Shown here: positions 35,961 through 44,343 of the stretch, in pieces | Numbering within the stretch: position 1 is the stretch's first letter | Layout of the letters: every line of letters starts with the position of its first letter | Assembly: GCF_021378075.1 (NCBI RefSeq) | Contig: NZ_JAJUOS010000001.1 | Coordinates: forward strand, 434,001 to 498,000 | Direction of reading: 5' to 3' | Length of the DNA: 64,000 bases | Source: Rhodobacter flavimaris | GTDB lineage: Bacteria; Pseudomonadota; Alphaproteobacteria; Rhodobacterales; Rhodobacteraceae | The notes under the pieces: generated by a model | Told to the model about the DNA's origin: nothing | Database searches by the model: none | Seen by the model: only the letters and a program-made list of their open reading frames with translations | Program-made: the position numbers and the translations under genes

Positions 35961-36149
35961 ATGCTGAGCCAATCGCTTCGTCACATCGCCCCGCTTCGCG
36001 CCAAGCGCGTTGGCCTGCGCGCGCGTGTCGCCAAGTGGCTGGAGATGCGCCAGACCCGCGCGGCGCTTGCCCGGCTTGACCAGCATCTGCTGCGAGACAT
36101 CGGGCTGGACACAGTGCAGGCCAATGCCGAAGCGCGCCGCACCTTTTAA
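35961..36149 (+). CDS. DUF1127 family small protein
   Basis: 62 residues: a basic N-terminal helix (RHIAPLRAKRVGLRARVAKWLEMRQTR) and the signature LARLDQHLLRDIGLD. AAGGTG precedes the start. It is divergent from the MocR gene and followed by a strong terminator. In Rhodobacter, DUF1127 genes can be cotranscribed with 3' small RNAs; the 68-nt segment from the stop to the terminator could be such an RNA. Confidence 0.85.
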   Translation: MLSQSLRHIAPLRAKRVGLRARVAKWLEMRQTRAALARLDQHLLRDIGLDTVQANAEARRTF

Positions 36150-36189
36150 GGTTTCAGGAGCCGCAGTCCCCTGTCGGGTCCTCTTCCTT

Positions 36190-36217
36190 GGCCGGGCTTA
36201 GCCCGGCCTCTTTTTTG
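36190..36217 (+). terminator. terminator of the DUF1127 gene
   Basis: GGCCGGGC-TTA-GCCCGGCC followed by TCTTTTTT. Directly upstream is the pyrimidine-rich GTCCTCTTCCTTGG. Confidence 0.9.
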
Positions 36218-36232
36218 TTCTGATAGAGCGTG

Positions 36233-36487
36233 TTAGCCCAGAACGGCCTCAACCACGATCGCGCGTTTGCGCAGCTCGGCATAAAGCGCGGGCACGACCT
36301 TGACCTGCCGCGCCGCGCGCGACAGCGCCTCGCCCAGCTGGTTCTCGCTTACCCGGCCCTGAACCCGCCAGACCATGCGCCGTGCGACCCCGTCGTCATA
36401 GATGATCTCGACGCCGCCGCGACGCCCCTGCCGCATCCCAAGGAAATCCAGCCCCCCGGAGGGGTTATGAAATACTGATTGTGCCAT
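36233..36487 (-). CDS. small hypothetical protein
   Basis: 84 residues (start MAQSVFHNPSGG at 36487; an upstream GTG would give 97). A short beta-rich part (GVEIIYDDGVARRMVWRVQG) is followed by a helical tail. No family recognised. A further TTGTAT copy (36511-36516) lies just upstream, so it might belong to the MocR regulon. Confidence 0.6.
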   Translation of the reverse strand: MAQSVFHNPSGGLDFLGMRQGRRGGVEIIYDDGVARRMVWRVQGRVSENQLGEALSRAARQVKVVPALYAELRKRAIVVEAVLG

Positions 36488-36691
36488 ATCAAACTGCCCG
36501 AGATTATTTTTGTATCGGTTGACCACAGATGCGCCGATGTGTCGCTCCGGTCAATTCACTCCGGCGTGAGAGGCGATCAGGCGCGTCAAGCGAGTCGCCC
36601 GCGCAACAGCGCCGGGCTGGCTGATACGGTTCGTAGGGTATAGGAATCGCGAAACAGGGCCGTGCAGAGCCCGAAGGTCCGGAGGAATACG

Positions 36692-38341
36692 ATGAAGACA
36701 GGTGGCCAACTGATCGTCGAGGCGCTGAAGGCGAATGGCGTGAAACAGATCAGCTGTGTGCCCGGCGAGAGCTATCTGGCCGTGCTCGACGCGCTTTATG
36801 ACAGCGGGATCGACGTCATGATCTGCCGTCAGGAAGGCGGCGCGGCGATGATGGCCGATTGCTGGGGCCGTCTGACCGGGCAGCCCGGCATCTGCATGGT
36901 GACGCGCGGGCCGGGCGCGACGAACGCAAGCGCGGGGCTGCATATCGCCCATCAGGATGCGATCCCGATGATCCTGTTTATCGGTCAGGTCCAACGCCCG
37001 GCGCGCGAGCGCGAGGCCTTCCAGGAGGTCGAATACCGCCGCGCCTTCACCGAATTCGCCAAATGGGTGGGCGAGATCGACGACGCCCGCCGCATCCCGG
37101 AATTCGTGACCCGCGCCTTCGCGGTGGCGACCTCGGGGCGGCCCGGTCCGGTTGTGCTGACACTGCCCGAAGACATGCTCGACGATCTGGTCGAGGCGCC
37201 CGAGGCGCGGCCCTACATGCCCGTCGCGGCCCATCCCGGCCCGCAGCAGATCGAGGCACTGGGCGAGGCGCTCTCGCAGGCCAAGCGCCCGATGGTGATC
37301 CTTGGCGGCACCCGTTGGAACGACGCCGCCGTGGCCGAGATCACGCGCTTTGCGGAACGTTTCCAACTTCCGGTCGGGTGTTCGTTCCGGCGCCAGATGC
37401 TGTTTGATCACCTCCATCCGAACTACGCGGGCGATGTCGGCATAGGTATCAATCCGGCGCTGGCCGAGGAGATCAAGCAATCCGACCTGCTGATCCTGAT
37501 CGGCGCACGAATGTCCGAGATACCATCGTCGCGCTATACGCTGATCGAGGTGCCCTACCCCACGCAGAAGCTGGTTCATGTCTATCCCGACCCGGATGAA
37601 CTTGGCCGCGTTTACCGTGCCGACCTGCCGATCTGCGCGGCGCCCGATGCGTTTTGCGCGGCCCTTGCGGTGCTAGAACCCGCAGTCGCGCCGGTCTGGC
37701 CCGAGCGCACCGCGCGGATGCATGACGGCTACGTGTCTTGGTCCACGCCCCCGAAAACCGGCCCCGGCGATGTGCAGATGGGTCCGATCATGGAGTGGAT
37801 CGAGGCCAACACCGCCCCCGATGCGATCTTCACCAATGGCGCGGGCAATTACGCGACCTGGGTGCATCGCTACCACCGCTTCCGGCGGTTCAACACGCAG
37901 GCGGCGCCGACCTCGGGGTCGATGGGCTATGGGCTGCCTGCCGCCGTTGCGGCGAAGAAGCTCTTCCCCGAGCGCGAGGTGATCTGCTTCGCGGGGGATG
38001 GTTGCTTCATGATGCACGGGCAGGAATTCATCACCGCCGTGCGCTACGGCCTGCCGCTGATTACTGTTCTGGTAAACAACGGCATCTATGGCACGATCCG
38101 TATGCACCAGGAACGCGACTACCCCGGCCGTGTCAGCGGAACCGATCTGGTGAACCCCGACTTCGTGGCCTTCGCCCAAGCCTATGGCGGGCATGGCGAA
38201 CTGGTGGCGCGCACCGAGGACTTCGGCCCCGCGTTCGAACGCGCCCGCGCCAGCGGCAAGCCCGCGATCATCGAGGTGCGCCTTGACCCCGAGGCGATCA
38301 CGCCGGCGCGTACGCTCAGCCAGATCCGCAGCGGCACCTGA
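36692..38341 (+). CDS. thiamine diphosphate-dependent enzyme, acetolactate synthase-like
   Basis: 549 residues with the three-domain ThDP decarboxylase/synthase layout. The catalytic Glu is in RQEGGAAMMADCWGRLTG, the central domain contains PMVILGGTRWND, and the ThDP motif is GDGCFMMHGQEF...VLVNNG. No FAD-specific motif is obvious. The family includes acetolactate synthase large subunits, glyoxylate carboligase and sulfoacetaldehyde acetyltransferase. No small regulatory subunit gene follows, which argues against housekeeping IlvB. The convergent aminotransferase suggests a shared 2-oxo acid or glyoxylate pathway. The ribosome site is GGAGGAA. Confidence 0.82.
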   Translation: MKTGGQLIVEALKANGVKQISCVPGESYLAVLDALYDSGIDVMICRQEGGAAMMADCWGRLTGQPGICMVTRGPGATNASAGLHIAHQDAIPMILFIGQVQRPAREREAFQEVEYRRAFTEFAKWVGEIDDARRIPEFVTRAFAVATSGRPGPVVLTLPEDMLDDLVEAPEARPYMPVAAHPGPQQIEALGEALSQAKRPMVILGGTRWNDAAVAEITRFAERFQLPVGCSFRRQMLFDHLHPNYAGDVGIGINPALAEEIKQSDLLILIGARMSEIPSSRYTLIEVPYPTQKLVHVYPDPDELGRVYRADLPICAAPDAFCAALAVLEPAVAPVWPERTARMHDGYVSWSTPPKTGPGDVQMGPIMEWIEANTAPDAIFTNGAGNYATWVHRYHRFRRFNTQAAPTSGSMGYGLPAAVAAKKLFPEREVICFAGDGCFMMHGQEFITAVRYGLPLITVLVNNGIYGTIRMHQERDYPGRVSGTDLVNPDFVAFAQAYGGHGELVARTEDFGPAFERARASGKPAIIEVRLDPEAITPARTLSQIRSGT

Positions 38342-38349
38342 ACGGATGA

Positions 38350-38378
38350 GCGGGGCAAGGCTTGGCGCCTTGCCCCAT
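38350..38378. terminator. bidirectional terminator between ThDP enzyme and aminotransferase genes
   Basis: GGGGCAAGGC and GCCTTGCCCC form a perfect 10-bp stem with loop TTGGC, between the two convergent stop codons. ATTGCTTT follows on the plus strand. Confidence 0.75.
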
Positions 38379-38382
38379 TGCT

Positions 38383-39510
38383 TTACAGCACCCGATCGAT
38401 AACGGCGCGCAGGCGCGCCAGCGTGCCGTCGACATCGGTGATCTTGTCCAGCCCGAACAGGCCAAGGCGGAAGGTGCGGAACTCGGCTCCCTCGCCCACT
38501 TGCAGCGGCACACCGGCGGCAATCTGCATCCCCTCGGCCAGGAACTTCTTGCCGTTCTGGATATCCGGGTCGTCGGTATAGGACACAACCACCCCCGGCG
38601 CGCCAAAACCCTGCGCCGCGACCGAGCGCACGCCCTTGGCCGCCAGCATCTCGCGCACTGCGCGGCCAAGCGCCCATTGCGCCTCTTTCATCGCGTCGAA
38701 GCCAAGCGCCCGCGTTTCGGCCATCGCATCGCGCAGGCCGACCAGCGCATCGGTCGGCATGGTCGCGTGATAGGCGTGGCCGCCCCCCTCATAGGCCGCC
38801 ATGATCGCGCGCCACTTCTTGAGGTCCATCGCGAAGGAGTTCGACACCGTCTCTTCCAGCCGCGCAGCGGCGCGCGCCGACATCATCACCATCCCGGCCG
38901 AGGGCGAGGCCGACCAGCCCTTTTGCGGCGCCGAGATCAGCACATCGACGCCCGTCGCCTGCATATCGACCCAGATGCACCCCGAGGCGATGCAATCGAG
39001 CACCAGCAGCGCCCCCACCTCATGCGCGGCCTCAGCCATGGCACGGATATAGTCATCGGGCAGGATGATCCCCGAGGAGGTTTCGACATGCGGCGCAAAG
39101 ACGACCTCGGGCCGCGCCTCGCGGATGCGCGCGACAACCTCTTCGATGGGCGGCGGCGCATAGGCGGGCTGCGGCACGTTCCCGGCCGGGCGCGCCATGA
39201 CCACCGTCGTGCCGCTGGCAAAACCGCCCGCCTCGAAAATCTGCGTCCAACGATAGGAGAACCAGCCGTTGCGCACGATCAGCGCATGACGCCCGCCCGC
39301 GAACTGGCGTGCGACCGCCTCCATCGCGAAGGTGCCACCACCGGGCACCAGCGCGACGGCCTCGGTGCCATAAACCTCACGCAACATGGATGCGATATCG
39401 CGCATAACGCCTTGAAAACGTGCGGACATATGATTTAGCGAGCGGTCGGTAAAAACGACCGAGAACTCGCTCAGGCCATCGGGATCGACATCGGGGCGCA
39501 GACCGGGCAT
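38383..39510 (-). CDS. class V aminotransferase (alanine-glyoxylate type)
   Basis: 375-residue PLP enzyme. It has ALVPGGGTFAMEAVARQFAGG near the N-terminus, HVETSSGIILPDDYI, VLDCIASG and the PLP lysine in ISAPQKGWSASPSAG, all consistent with the alanine/serine-glyoxylate aminotransferase family. A strong ribosome site (AGGAGGAACC) fixes the start at 39510; the frame is open further upstream without one. Substrate preference is not readable, but a glyoxylate or phosphonate-related reaction is plausible. Confidence 0.85.
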   Translation of the reverse strand: MPGLRPDVDPDGLSEFSVVFTDRSLNHMSARFQGVMRDIASMLREVYGTEAVALVPGGGTFAMEAVARQFAGGRHALIVRNGWFSYRWTQIFEAGGFASGTTVVMARPAGNVPQPAYAPPPIEEVVARIREARPEVVFAPHVETSSGIILPDDYIRAMAEAAHEVGALLVLDCIASGCIWVDMQATGVDVLISAPQKGWSASPSAGMVMMSARAAARLEETVSNSFAMDLKKWRAIMAAYEGGGHAYHATMPTDALVGLRDAMAETRALGFDAMKEAQWALGRAVREMLAAKGVRSVAAQGFGAPGVVVSYTDDPDIQNGKKFLAEGMQIAAGVPLQVGEGAEFRTFRLGLFGLDKITDVDGTLARLRAVIDRVL

Positions 39511-39605
39511 TTCGTGGTTCCTCCTGTTCTTTGCGCTCACCCTAGTCTTGGGCAACCGCGAAGGGCCAGCGAAAAACCAATCATGCGCCTGGACAGGATG
39601 CCGCG

Positions 39606-40430
39606 CTATTCGGCCTGCTCGGCCAACGGCCAGTAGAAATCGGGGGGAATGCCCGCCTCGGCGCGCTTTTCCTCGTTGAAGGGCGGCTTCAGCGCCCCGT
39701 GGAAATACTTGCGCACCAGGGTGTGGAAAGTCTCCTTCGGGTCCATCTCGTGCCGTCCGCAGAGAAAGTGGAACCATTTCGAGCCATAGGCGACGTGCCC
39801 CACCTCTTCGGCGTAGATCGTCTCAAGCGAAGCGATGGCGTCAAGCTGATCGGCCTTGCGGAAGATCTCGATCATGCCCGGTGTCACATCCAGCCCGCGC
39901 GCCTCAAGCACCATGGGCACGACGGTCAGGCGGCCCATGAGGTCCGTCGCGGTGTCCTCAGCGGCGCGCCACATGCCCGCATGGGCCGGAAGCTCGCCAT
40001 AGTAGCTGCCAAGCGTCGCGAGACAGTCGCTGATCAGGCGGAAATGCTTGGCCTCTTCGTCGGCCGATTTCACCCAGTCGTCGTAGAAGCCAAGTGGCAT
40101 CCGCGTCTCGGTGAAGCGCGCAATGATATCCCAATGCAGATCGACGGCGTTCAGCTCGATATGCGCGACCGCATGCAGCAGCGCCTTGCGGCCCGCCGGA
40201 GTGCCCGGCCTGCGGCGCGGCACATCGCGCGGCGCCAGCAATTCGGGGCGCTCGGGCCGCGCCGGACGGGCGGGCGGTTCGGCCGTGCCGATCGGCATGG
40301 GCTGACCCGCGGCGCGCCCCTCGAACCAGGCCTTGGCATAAAGCCGCGACTTCGCGGTTTTCTCCATCGCATCGGCGGTGGTCAGAACATCAACGGCGCA
40401 GGCGGCGAGAGTATCGGGAATCTGTGTCAT
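39606..40430 (-). CDS. DUF455 ferritin-like protein
   Basis: 274 residues. The four-helix di-iron-type pattern is visible: HIELNAVDLHWDII, SADEEAKHFRLISDCL, then EARGLDVTPGMI and ETIYAEEVGHVAYG, i.e. repeated E-x2-H pairs. This matches the DUF455 family, related to MiaE and ferritin-like oxygenases, whose substrate is unknown. The start may be the ATG at 40430 or a GTG three codons upstream. Confidence 0.85.
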   Translation of the reverse strand: MTQIPDTLAACAVDVLTTADAMEKTAKSRLYAKAWFEGRAAGQPMPIGTAEPPARPARPERPELLAPRDVPRRRPGTPAGRKALLHAVAHIELNAVDLHWDIIARFTETRMPLGFYDDWVKSADEEAKHFRLISDCLATLGSYYGELPAHAGMWRAAEDTATDLMGRLTVVPMVLEARGLDVTPGMIEIFRKADQLDAIASLETIYAEEVGHVAYGSKWFHFLCGRHEMDPKETFHTLVRKYFHGALKPPFNEEKRAEAGIPPDFYWPLAEQAE

Positions 40431-40498
40431 CCCTATCACCTACCCAATCCGCCGTGAACTGACGAGAGGCTATGAACCGCATAGGCGGCAACCCCTAA

Positions 40499-40705
40499 TT
40501 AAGCCGGGATCGAGCAGATAATCGCATCAATCACCGCGTTCAACTCGGGGCGGTCTGCGGGAGAGTTGCCCTGAATCTCGAGCACATGGCGCCCGTTGGA
40601 AAGCCAGGCCTGATGCAGCACGCTCTCGACGGCGCCATCACCGACCGGGGCGATGCGACGTAGCGCAAAGCCGCGACACCCGCCCGGCAAGTTCAGGTCC
40701 GGCAT
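40499..40705 (-). pseudogene. 3' fragment of an unidentified gene
   Basis: About 68 codons (MPDLNLPGGCRGFALRRI ... VIDAIICSIPA) read like the C-terminal end of a soluble protein. The coding frame continues upstream (KPLDQM) into the end of the truncated membrane gene without a good start or ribosome site. I interpret it as a remnant left by a deletion, but a genuine short protein cannot be excluded. Confidence 0.4.
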
Positions 40706-40718
40706 CTGGTCCAGCGGC

Positions 40719-41366
40719 TTAGGTAATCGCCGCGATCCAGGCCGCGTTCTTGAGCATGTTGCGGTTGTTCTGCGCGTAAAGCACCAGCGCCTCGCGCGCG
40801 GACTCCCATGGGTTCGTGGCCTTGCTCGCGATGATCACTTCGTCGATCAGGCCCACGGCGACATTGAGGAACGCCTGCACCAGCCCCGCCAACCGATCGA
40901 GGCCCGGTAGGATCGACAGAATGCCACGGGCAAGCCGCGTAACGGCACGCAGCACGGCCTTGACGATCTGGTCGATGGCGAACAGCGTTCCAGCCTCGGC
41001 GAACCGCCCGCGCATAGCGGCCTGCGCATGGCCGATCTGGCTGCGCCCCTCGGGCATCGGGCGCCCGGCAAGCAGTTCGACCATCACCGCGATATGGCCC
41101 GTCTTGACCATGTAAAGCAGATACTCGCGCAGGGCATACATGATCGCCGCCACCACGGCGAACCCGATACCTCCGCCGATCACCGTGGAACTCGCGCGAA
41201 ACTCGTCATCGCCGAACGCGCCTATCCCCCATCCCACCCCGGCGCCGGTGCCCGCTGCTGCCACATAGGCCAGCGCCACCCCGAGATAGCTCGCGAGGCG
41301 CAGCAGGATGAAAGGAAGCGTCCGGAGCATAAGGCCGAAGCTTCGCGCGATAGAAAAGTCCCACAT
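40719..41366 (-). CDS. membrane protein, probably C-terminally truncated
   Basis: 215 residues. The sequence begins MWDFSIARSFGLMLRTLPFILLRLASYLG and has several hydrophobic segments and a Gly-rich stretch. From memory, rhodobacterial homologs run on for roughly 80-90 residues after the KNAAW segment, with further membrane helices; here translation stops soon after (KNAAWIAAIT). The following bases belong to an unrelated fragment, so this gene may have lost its 3' end. Function unknown. Confidence 0.6.
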   Translation of the reverse strand: MWDFSIARSFGLMLRTLPFILLRLASYLGVALAYVAAAGTGAGVGWGIGAFGDDEFRASSTVIGGGIGFAVVAAIMYALREYLLYMVKTGHIAVMVELLAGRPMPEGRSQIGHAQAAMRGRFAEAGTLFAIDQIVKAVLRAVTRLARGILSILPGLDRLAGLVQAFLNVAVGLIDEVIIASKATNPWESAREALVLYAQNNRNMLKNAAWIAAIT

Positions 41367-41438
41367 GATCTGGTACCAAAATCTGCTGTCTCAAATGCTA
41401 CTCAGGATGGCACGATGCTGGGCGGCGCGCCCCTGCGT

Positions 41439-42442
41439 TCAGAGGGGAGCCAACGGCGGCAGCGACAGGATCAGCGCAATCAGATCGGTTTGCCGGTTCG
41501 TCGCGGTCTTCGAGAACAGTTTCTTGAGGTGAAACGCCACCGTCGTCCACGAAACTCCCATTGTCTGCGCGATCTCGTCGGGGCGTTGTCCGTGGACCAG
41601 AAGGCCGGCGATCCGCGCCTCGGTCGGGGTCAGGCGGAAGGCGCGTGCGAGCAGGTCGCAATCGGGCACGTTGCGCCGATCGGGATCGAGGATCAAAACC
41701 AAGACCGCCGCATGCCCCTCGGCCACTATGGCAAGCGGCCCGACCAGCACGATCAGGTCAAGCGCGCTGTCGGGCGTGGGACGCTGACGGGCTCGACCCC
41801 GTGGATCTCACCACGCAGGCAACGCTCGATCACCTCACGCAGCGGCGCGTTGCCCTCGCAGCTGAGCCGCGCACCGATGCTTAGCCCGCCTTCGGCGGAA
41901 CAAAACGCGCGCGCTGCCGTATCGGCCCGCAAGACCGCGCCGCCCTGATCGAGCAGCACGATCCCCGGCGCGAGCCGATCGATGGCCGAACCATCTGACG
42001 ACAACGGCGCGTGCAGCGCCGCTCGCGCGTGGGTCAGATGCGCCTCGACACCGGCACGCACCCGCGCAACCTGACGCAGATGCGCGGCGATGGTCGCCAG
42101 AATCACCTCGTAATCGACTGCCTTAACGAGATAATCATCGGCGGCCGCCTGCTTTCCCGCAACGATTTCGCCGCGCTCACCTAACGCTGTGAGAAAGAGG
42201 AACGGCACATCCGAAAGATCCGGGCGCGTCGCGCGCAGCCGCGCAAGCAGATCCGGACCGTCGCGCCCCGGCATACAGATATCACACAGGATCAGATCGG
42301 GTCGCGAGTCGTCCAGCAGGTCAAGAGCCTGCATCCCGTCGCCCGCCGCCAAGACCTGGTAGCCCACCTCGGACAGTTCGGCCACCAGATCGGCACGCAG
42401 CATCGCCTCATCTTCGCAGATCAGGATGGTGTGCCGCATCAT
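41439..42442 (-). pseudogene. response regulator with LuxR-type HTH, broken by a frameshift
   Basis: The first frame (42442 to 41753) encodes a receiver domain (ILICEDEA; phospho-Asp in LILCDICMPGRDG; Lys in DDYLVKAVDY) and a PAS-like segment (APGIVLLDQGGAVLRADTAARAFC), then ends at TGA shortly after SVPRP. The next frame continues with DSALDLIVLVGPLA and a LuxR-type HTH (LTPTEARIAGLLVHGQRPDE...WTTVAFHLKKLFSKT). Restoring one C to the CCC run at 41772-41774 would join them as SVPRPDSALDL. So this is one gene with a 1-nt deletion. It overlaps the kinase stop (ATGA). Confidence 0.8.
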
Positions 42443-43780
42443 GCACCCTCCTCGAGCGGTGCGCCTGCGCGCAGCCATAGCGTAAAGACTGACCCGCTTC
42501 CCGGCCAGCTTTCGACCTCAATCGTGCCGCCCTGCAACTCCGCCAAACGGCGCGTGGTCCATAGCCCGATTCCGCTGCTATCGCCGCCGGAGCTGGAGCC
42601 GCTCCGGAAACGCTCGAAAATATGCGGCAGTTCCTCGGCGGCGCCCCCCCGGCCCCTGATCGACGACGGCGCAGCCCACACGCTCGCCCCGCTTGAAGAG
42701 GCGCAGGTCCACCGCTCCCGAGGAATGCCGCAGCGCGTCTTCCAGAAGATTCATGACGATATGAACCACCAGCCCCGTATCGCACCAGGCGCGGAGTGGC
42801 ACCTCAGCAGCCTCGATCCGCAACGCGCGGTCTGGGTGGCGCACCTCCAGATCGCGCAACAGAAGGCGCGAGGGCGCGACCAGATCGTGGCGGGCGCAAT
42901 CGGCGCTGCGAATTTCGTTGTCGATCTGGCCACTCAACAAGGCTGCATCGACAAGCCGCGACAGGTCGAAGACCGTGCTGCGAATGGTCTCGAGGCGCTG
43001 CGCCTGTTCGTCGGGTGTGATGGCGCCCTGCCGGCGCAAAATGCGCTGAGCGGAGCTGTCGATCACCGCCAGAGGCGTGCGCAACTGATGCGAGACGACC
43101 GCGGCAAAATCGCGCCAATAAGCCCCCGGCGCGCGCTCTTGCTGCAACTCCTGCTCCAGCCGGACCGAGCGCAGACGCACCTCCTCGGCGCGCAGCAAGT
43201 TGCGCTGATCGCGCACCAGTCGCCAACCGAGGAACGAGGCCACCGCAAGCCCCAGCACCAGAGACAAGATCACTTGTTCAACCGCCCCGCGATAGCTTTC
43301 AAGCCGCAGCGAAAGCTCCTCCCACTCGGCCACCATGGCGCGGTTGGCGGCCTTGTGCAGGCTCTGACGCAAAGCCGTAAGCGCATCGGAAAGCTGTCCG
43401 ATCCGTTCCCCTGTCAGGACGGAGGCGTGTGGGTCAAAGGCAAGCACCGCCGCTGATTGCGCCGTCAGGGCGTCGGCCAGCCCAAGGTCTTCCAGATACC
43501 GCGCCTGCGGCCCTTCACCGAGCAAATCAAGTCGGCTGGCGAGCAGGTCAAAGCGCGACCCGATAGCCGGGGCGCCCGTCAGGTTACGTGCCAGCGCCGC
43601 ATCCAGCCGAAGCACTTCGACTTCGGTCTGGCTAATGACCTACAGCATGTTCGAGGCACGGCTGACGCGCATCGTCTTCTCGATGCTTGAGAGTCGCACG
43701 AGGCCGAAGGCAAGCAGCCCCATGCACAGCAGCACGATGGCGACCGGCAAGGCGATATGCCGAAGCCATCTGGGGCTCAT
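42439..43780 (-). pseudogene. sensor histidine kinase, broken by an amber codon and a frameshift
   Basis: ATG at 43780 starts MSPRWLRHIALPVAIVLLCMG (first membrane helix); TAG at 43640-43642 interrupts after ASNML. The frame continues with a sensor region, a second membrane helix (VEQVILSLVLGLAVASFLGW), the H-box VVSHQLRTPLA, the N-box HIVMNLLEDALRHSS and the G1 box VVDQGPG. In a run of seven G (coding strand; 42644-42650) the frame shifts, and the other frame supplies AAEELPHIFERFRSG and the G2 box SGIGLWTTRRLAEL. Removing one G would restore the gene. It is ATGA-coupled to both neighbours. Confidence 0.82.
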
Positions 43781-44265
43781 TGCGCCTCGAGACGAGCCAG
43801 TTGCCAGACCCAGCGATAGTCGTAGCGGATGTCCTGTAGTTCCGCGTGATCGTCACGCGGATAGACAATCCAGATCGGCCCTTTGTCGCGAGGTGTGAGC
43901 GGCTCTCCGTTCATCGAAAGGGCTGCGATCACGTCGAAACGGTCAAAATCGGCGGTGGGAATCTCGATCTCATAGTCATTGAGTGCGACTGCCAGAACCG
44001 CATCTGCCTGCAGCCCGGCAGCACCCAATACATCCCGCATCAGCGGCCCAGAGAAGCGTTGGGGTCCGTCTGTGACGGTCGTGTGGGTGATCACCTAGCG
44101 CTGCGGCAAGGCAACGATCTGCTTCGCTTCAAACTCGACCACGCTGCCATCGGCGCGCTGAACCGAAAGGATTGGCTCGGCCAATGTCGCCATGGGCGCC
44201 AGGAACGCGCAAACCAATCCAATCGTTGAAATAAACCTGGGGCATAACGACACCGGCACCCTCAT
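43777..44265 (-). pseudogene. molybdopterin-binding-fold (SUOX-like) periplasmic protein with in-frame amber codon
   Basis: A signal-peptide-like start (MRVPVSLCPRFISTIGLVCAF ... MATLAEP) is followed by VQRADGSVVEFEAKQIVALPQR, a TAG at 44095-44097, and then in the same frame VITHTTVTDGPQRFSGPL ... NDYEIEIPTADF ... RDKGPIWIVYPRD ... WVWQLARLEAQ. This is the small molybdopterin-binding-like domain found beside sensor kinases in Rhodobacterales. It is probably a sensory or redox partner without the catalytic Cys of sulfite oxidases. The stop overlaps the kinase start (ATGA). Confidence 0.75.
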
Positions 44266-44343
44266 TGAAAATCGCGAAAAGCTATTCCCTGAGGATTGAG
44301 GCAAAACCGTTATCGGGCAACGAAAAACTTCCGCTGCGCGCGC

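Noticed and set aside
36692..38341. Calling the ThDP enzyme ilvB or glyoxylate carboligase.
   Set aside because: Only family-level motifs are visible; there is no ilvN neighbour and no glyoxylate-pathway operon to settle the substrate.
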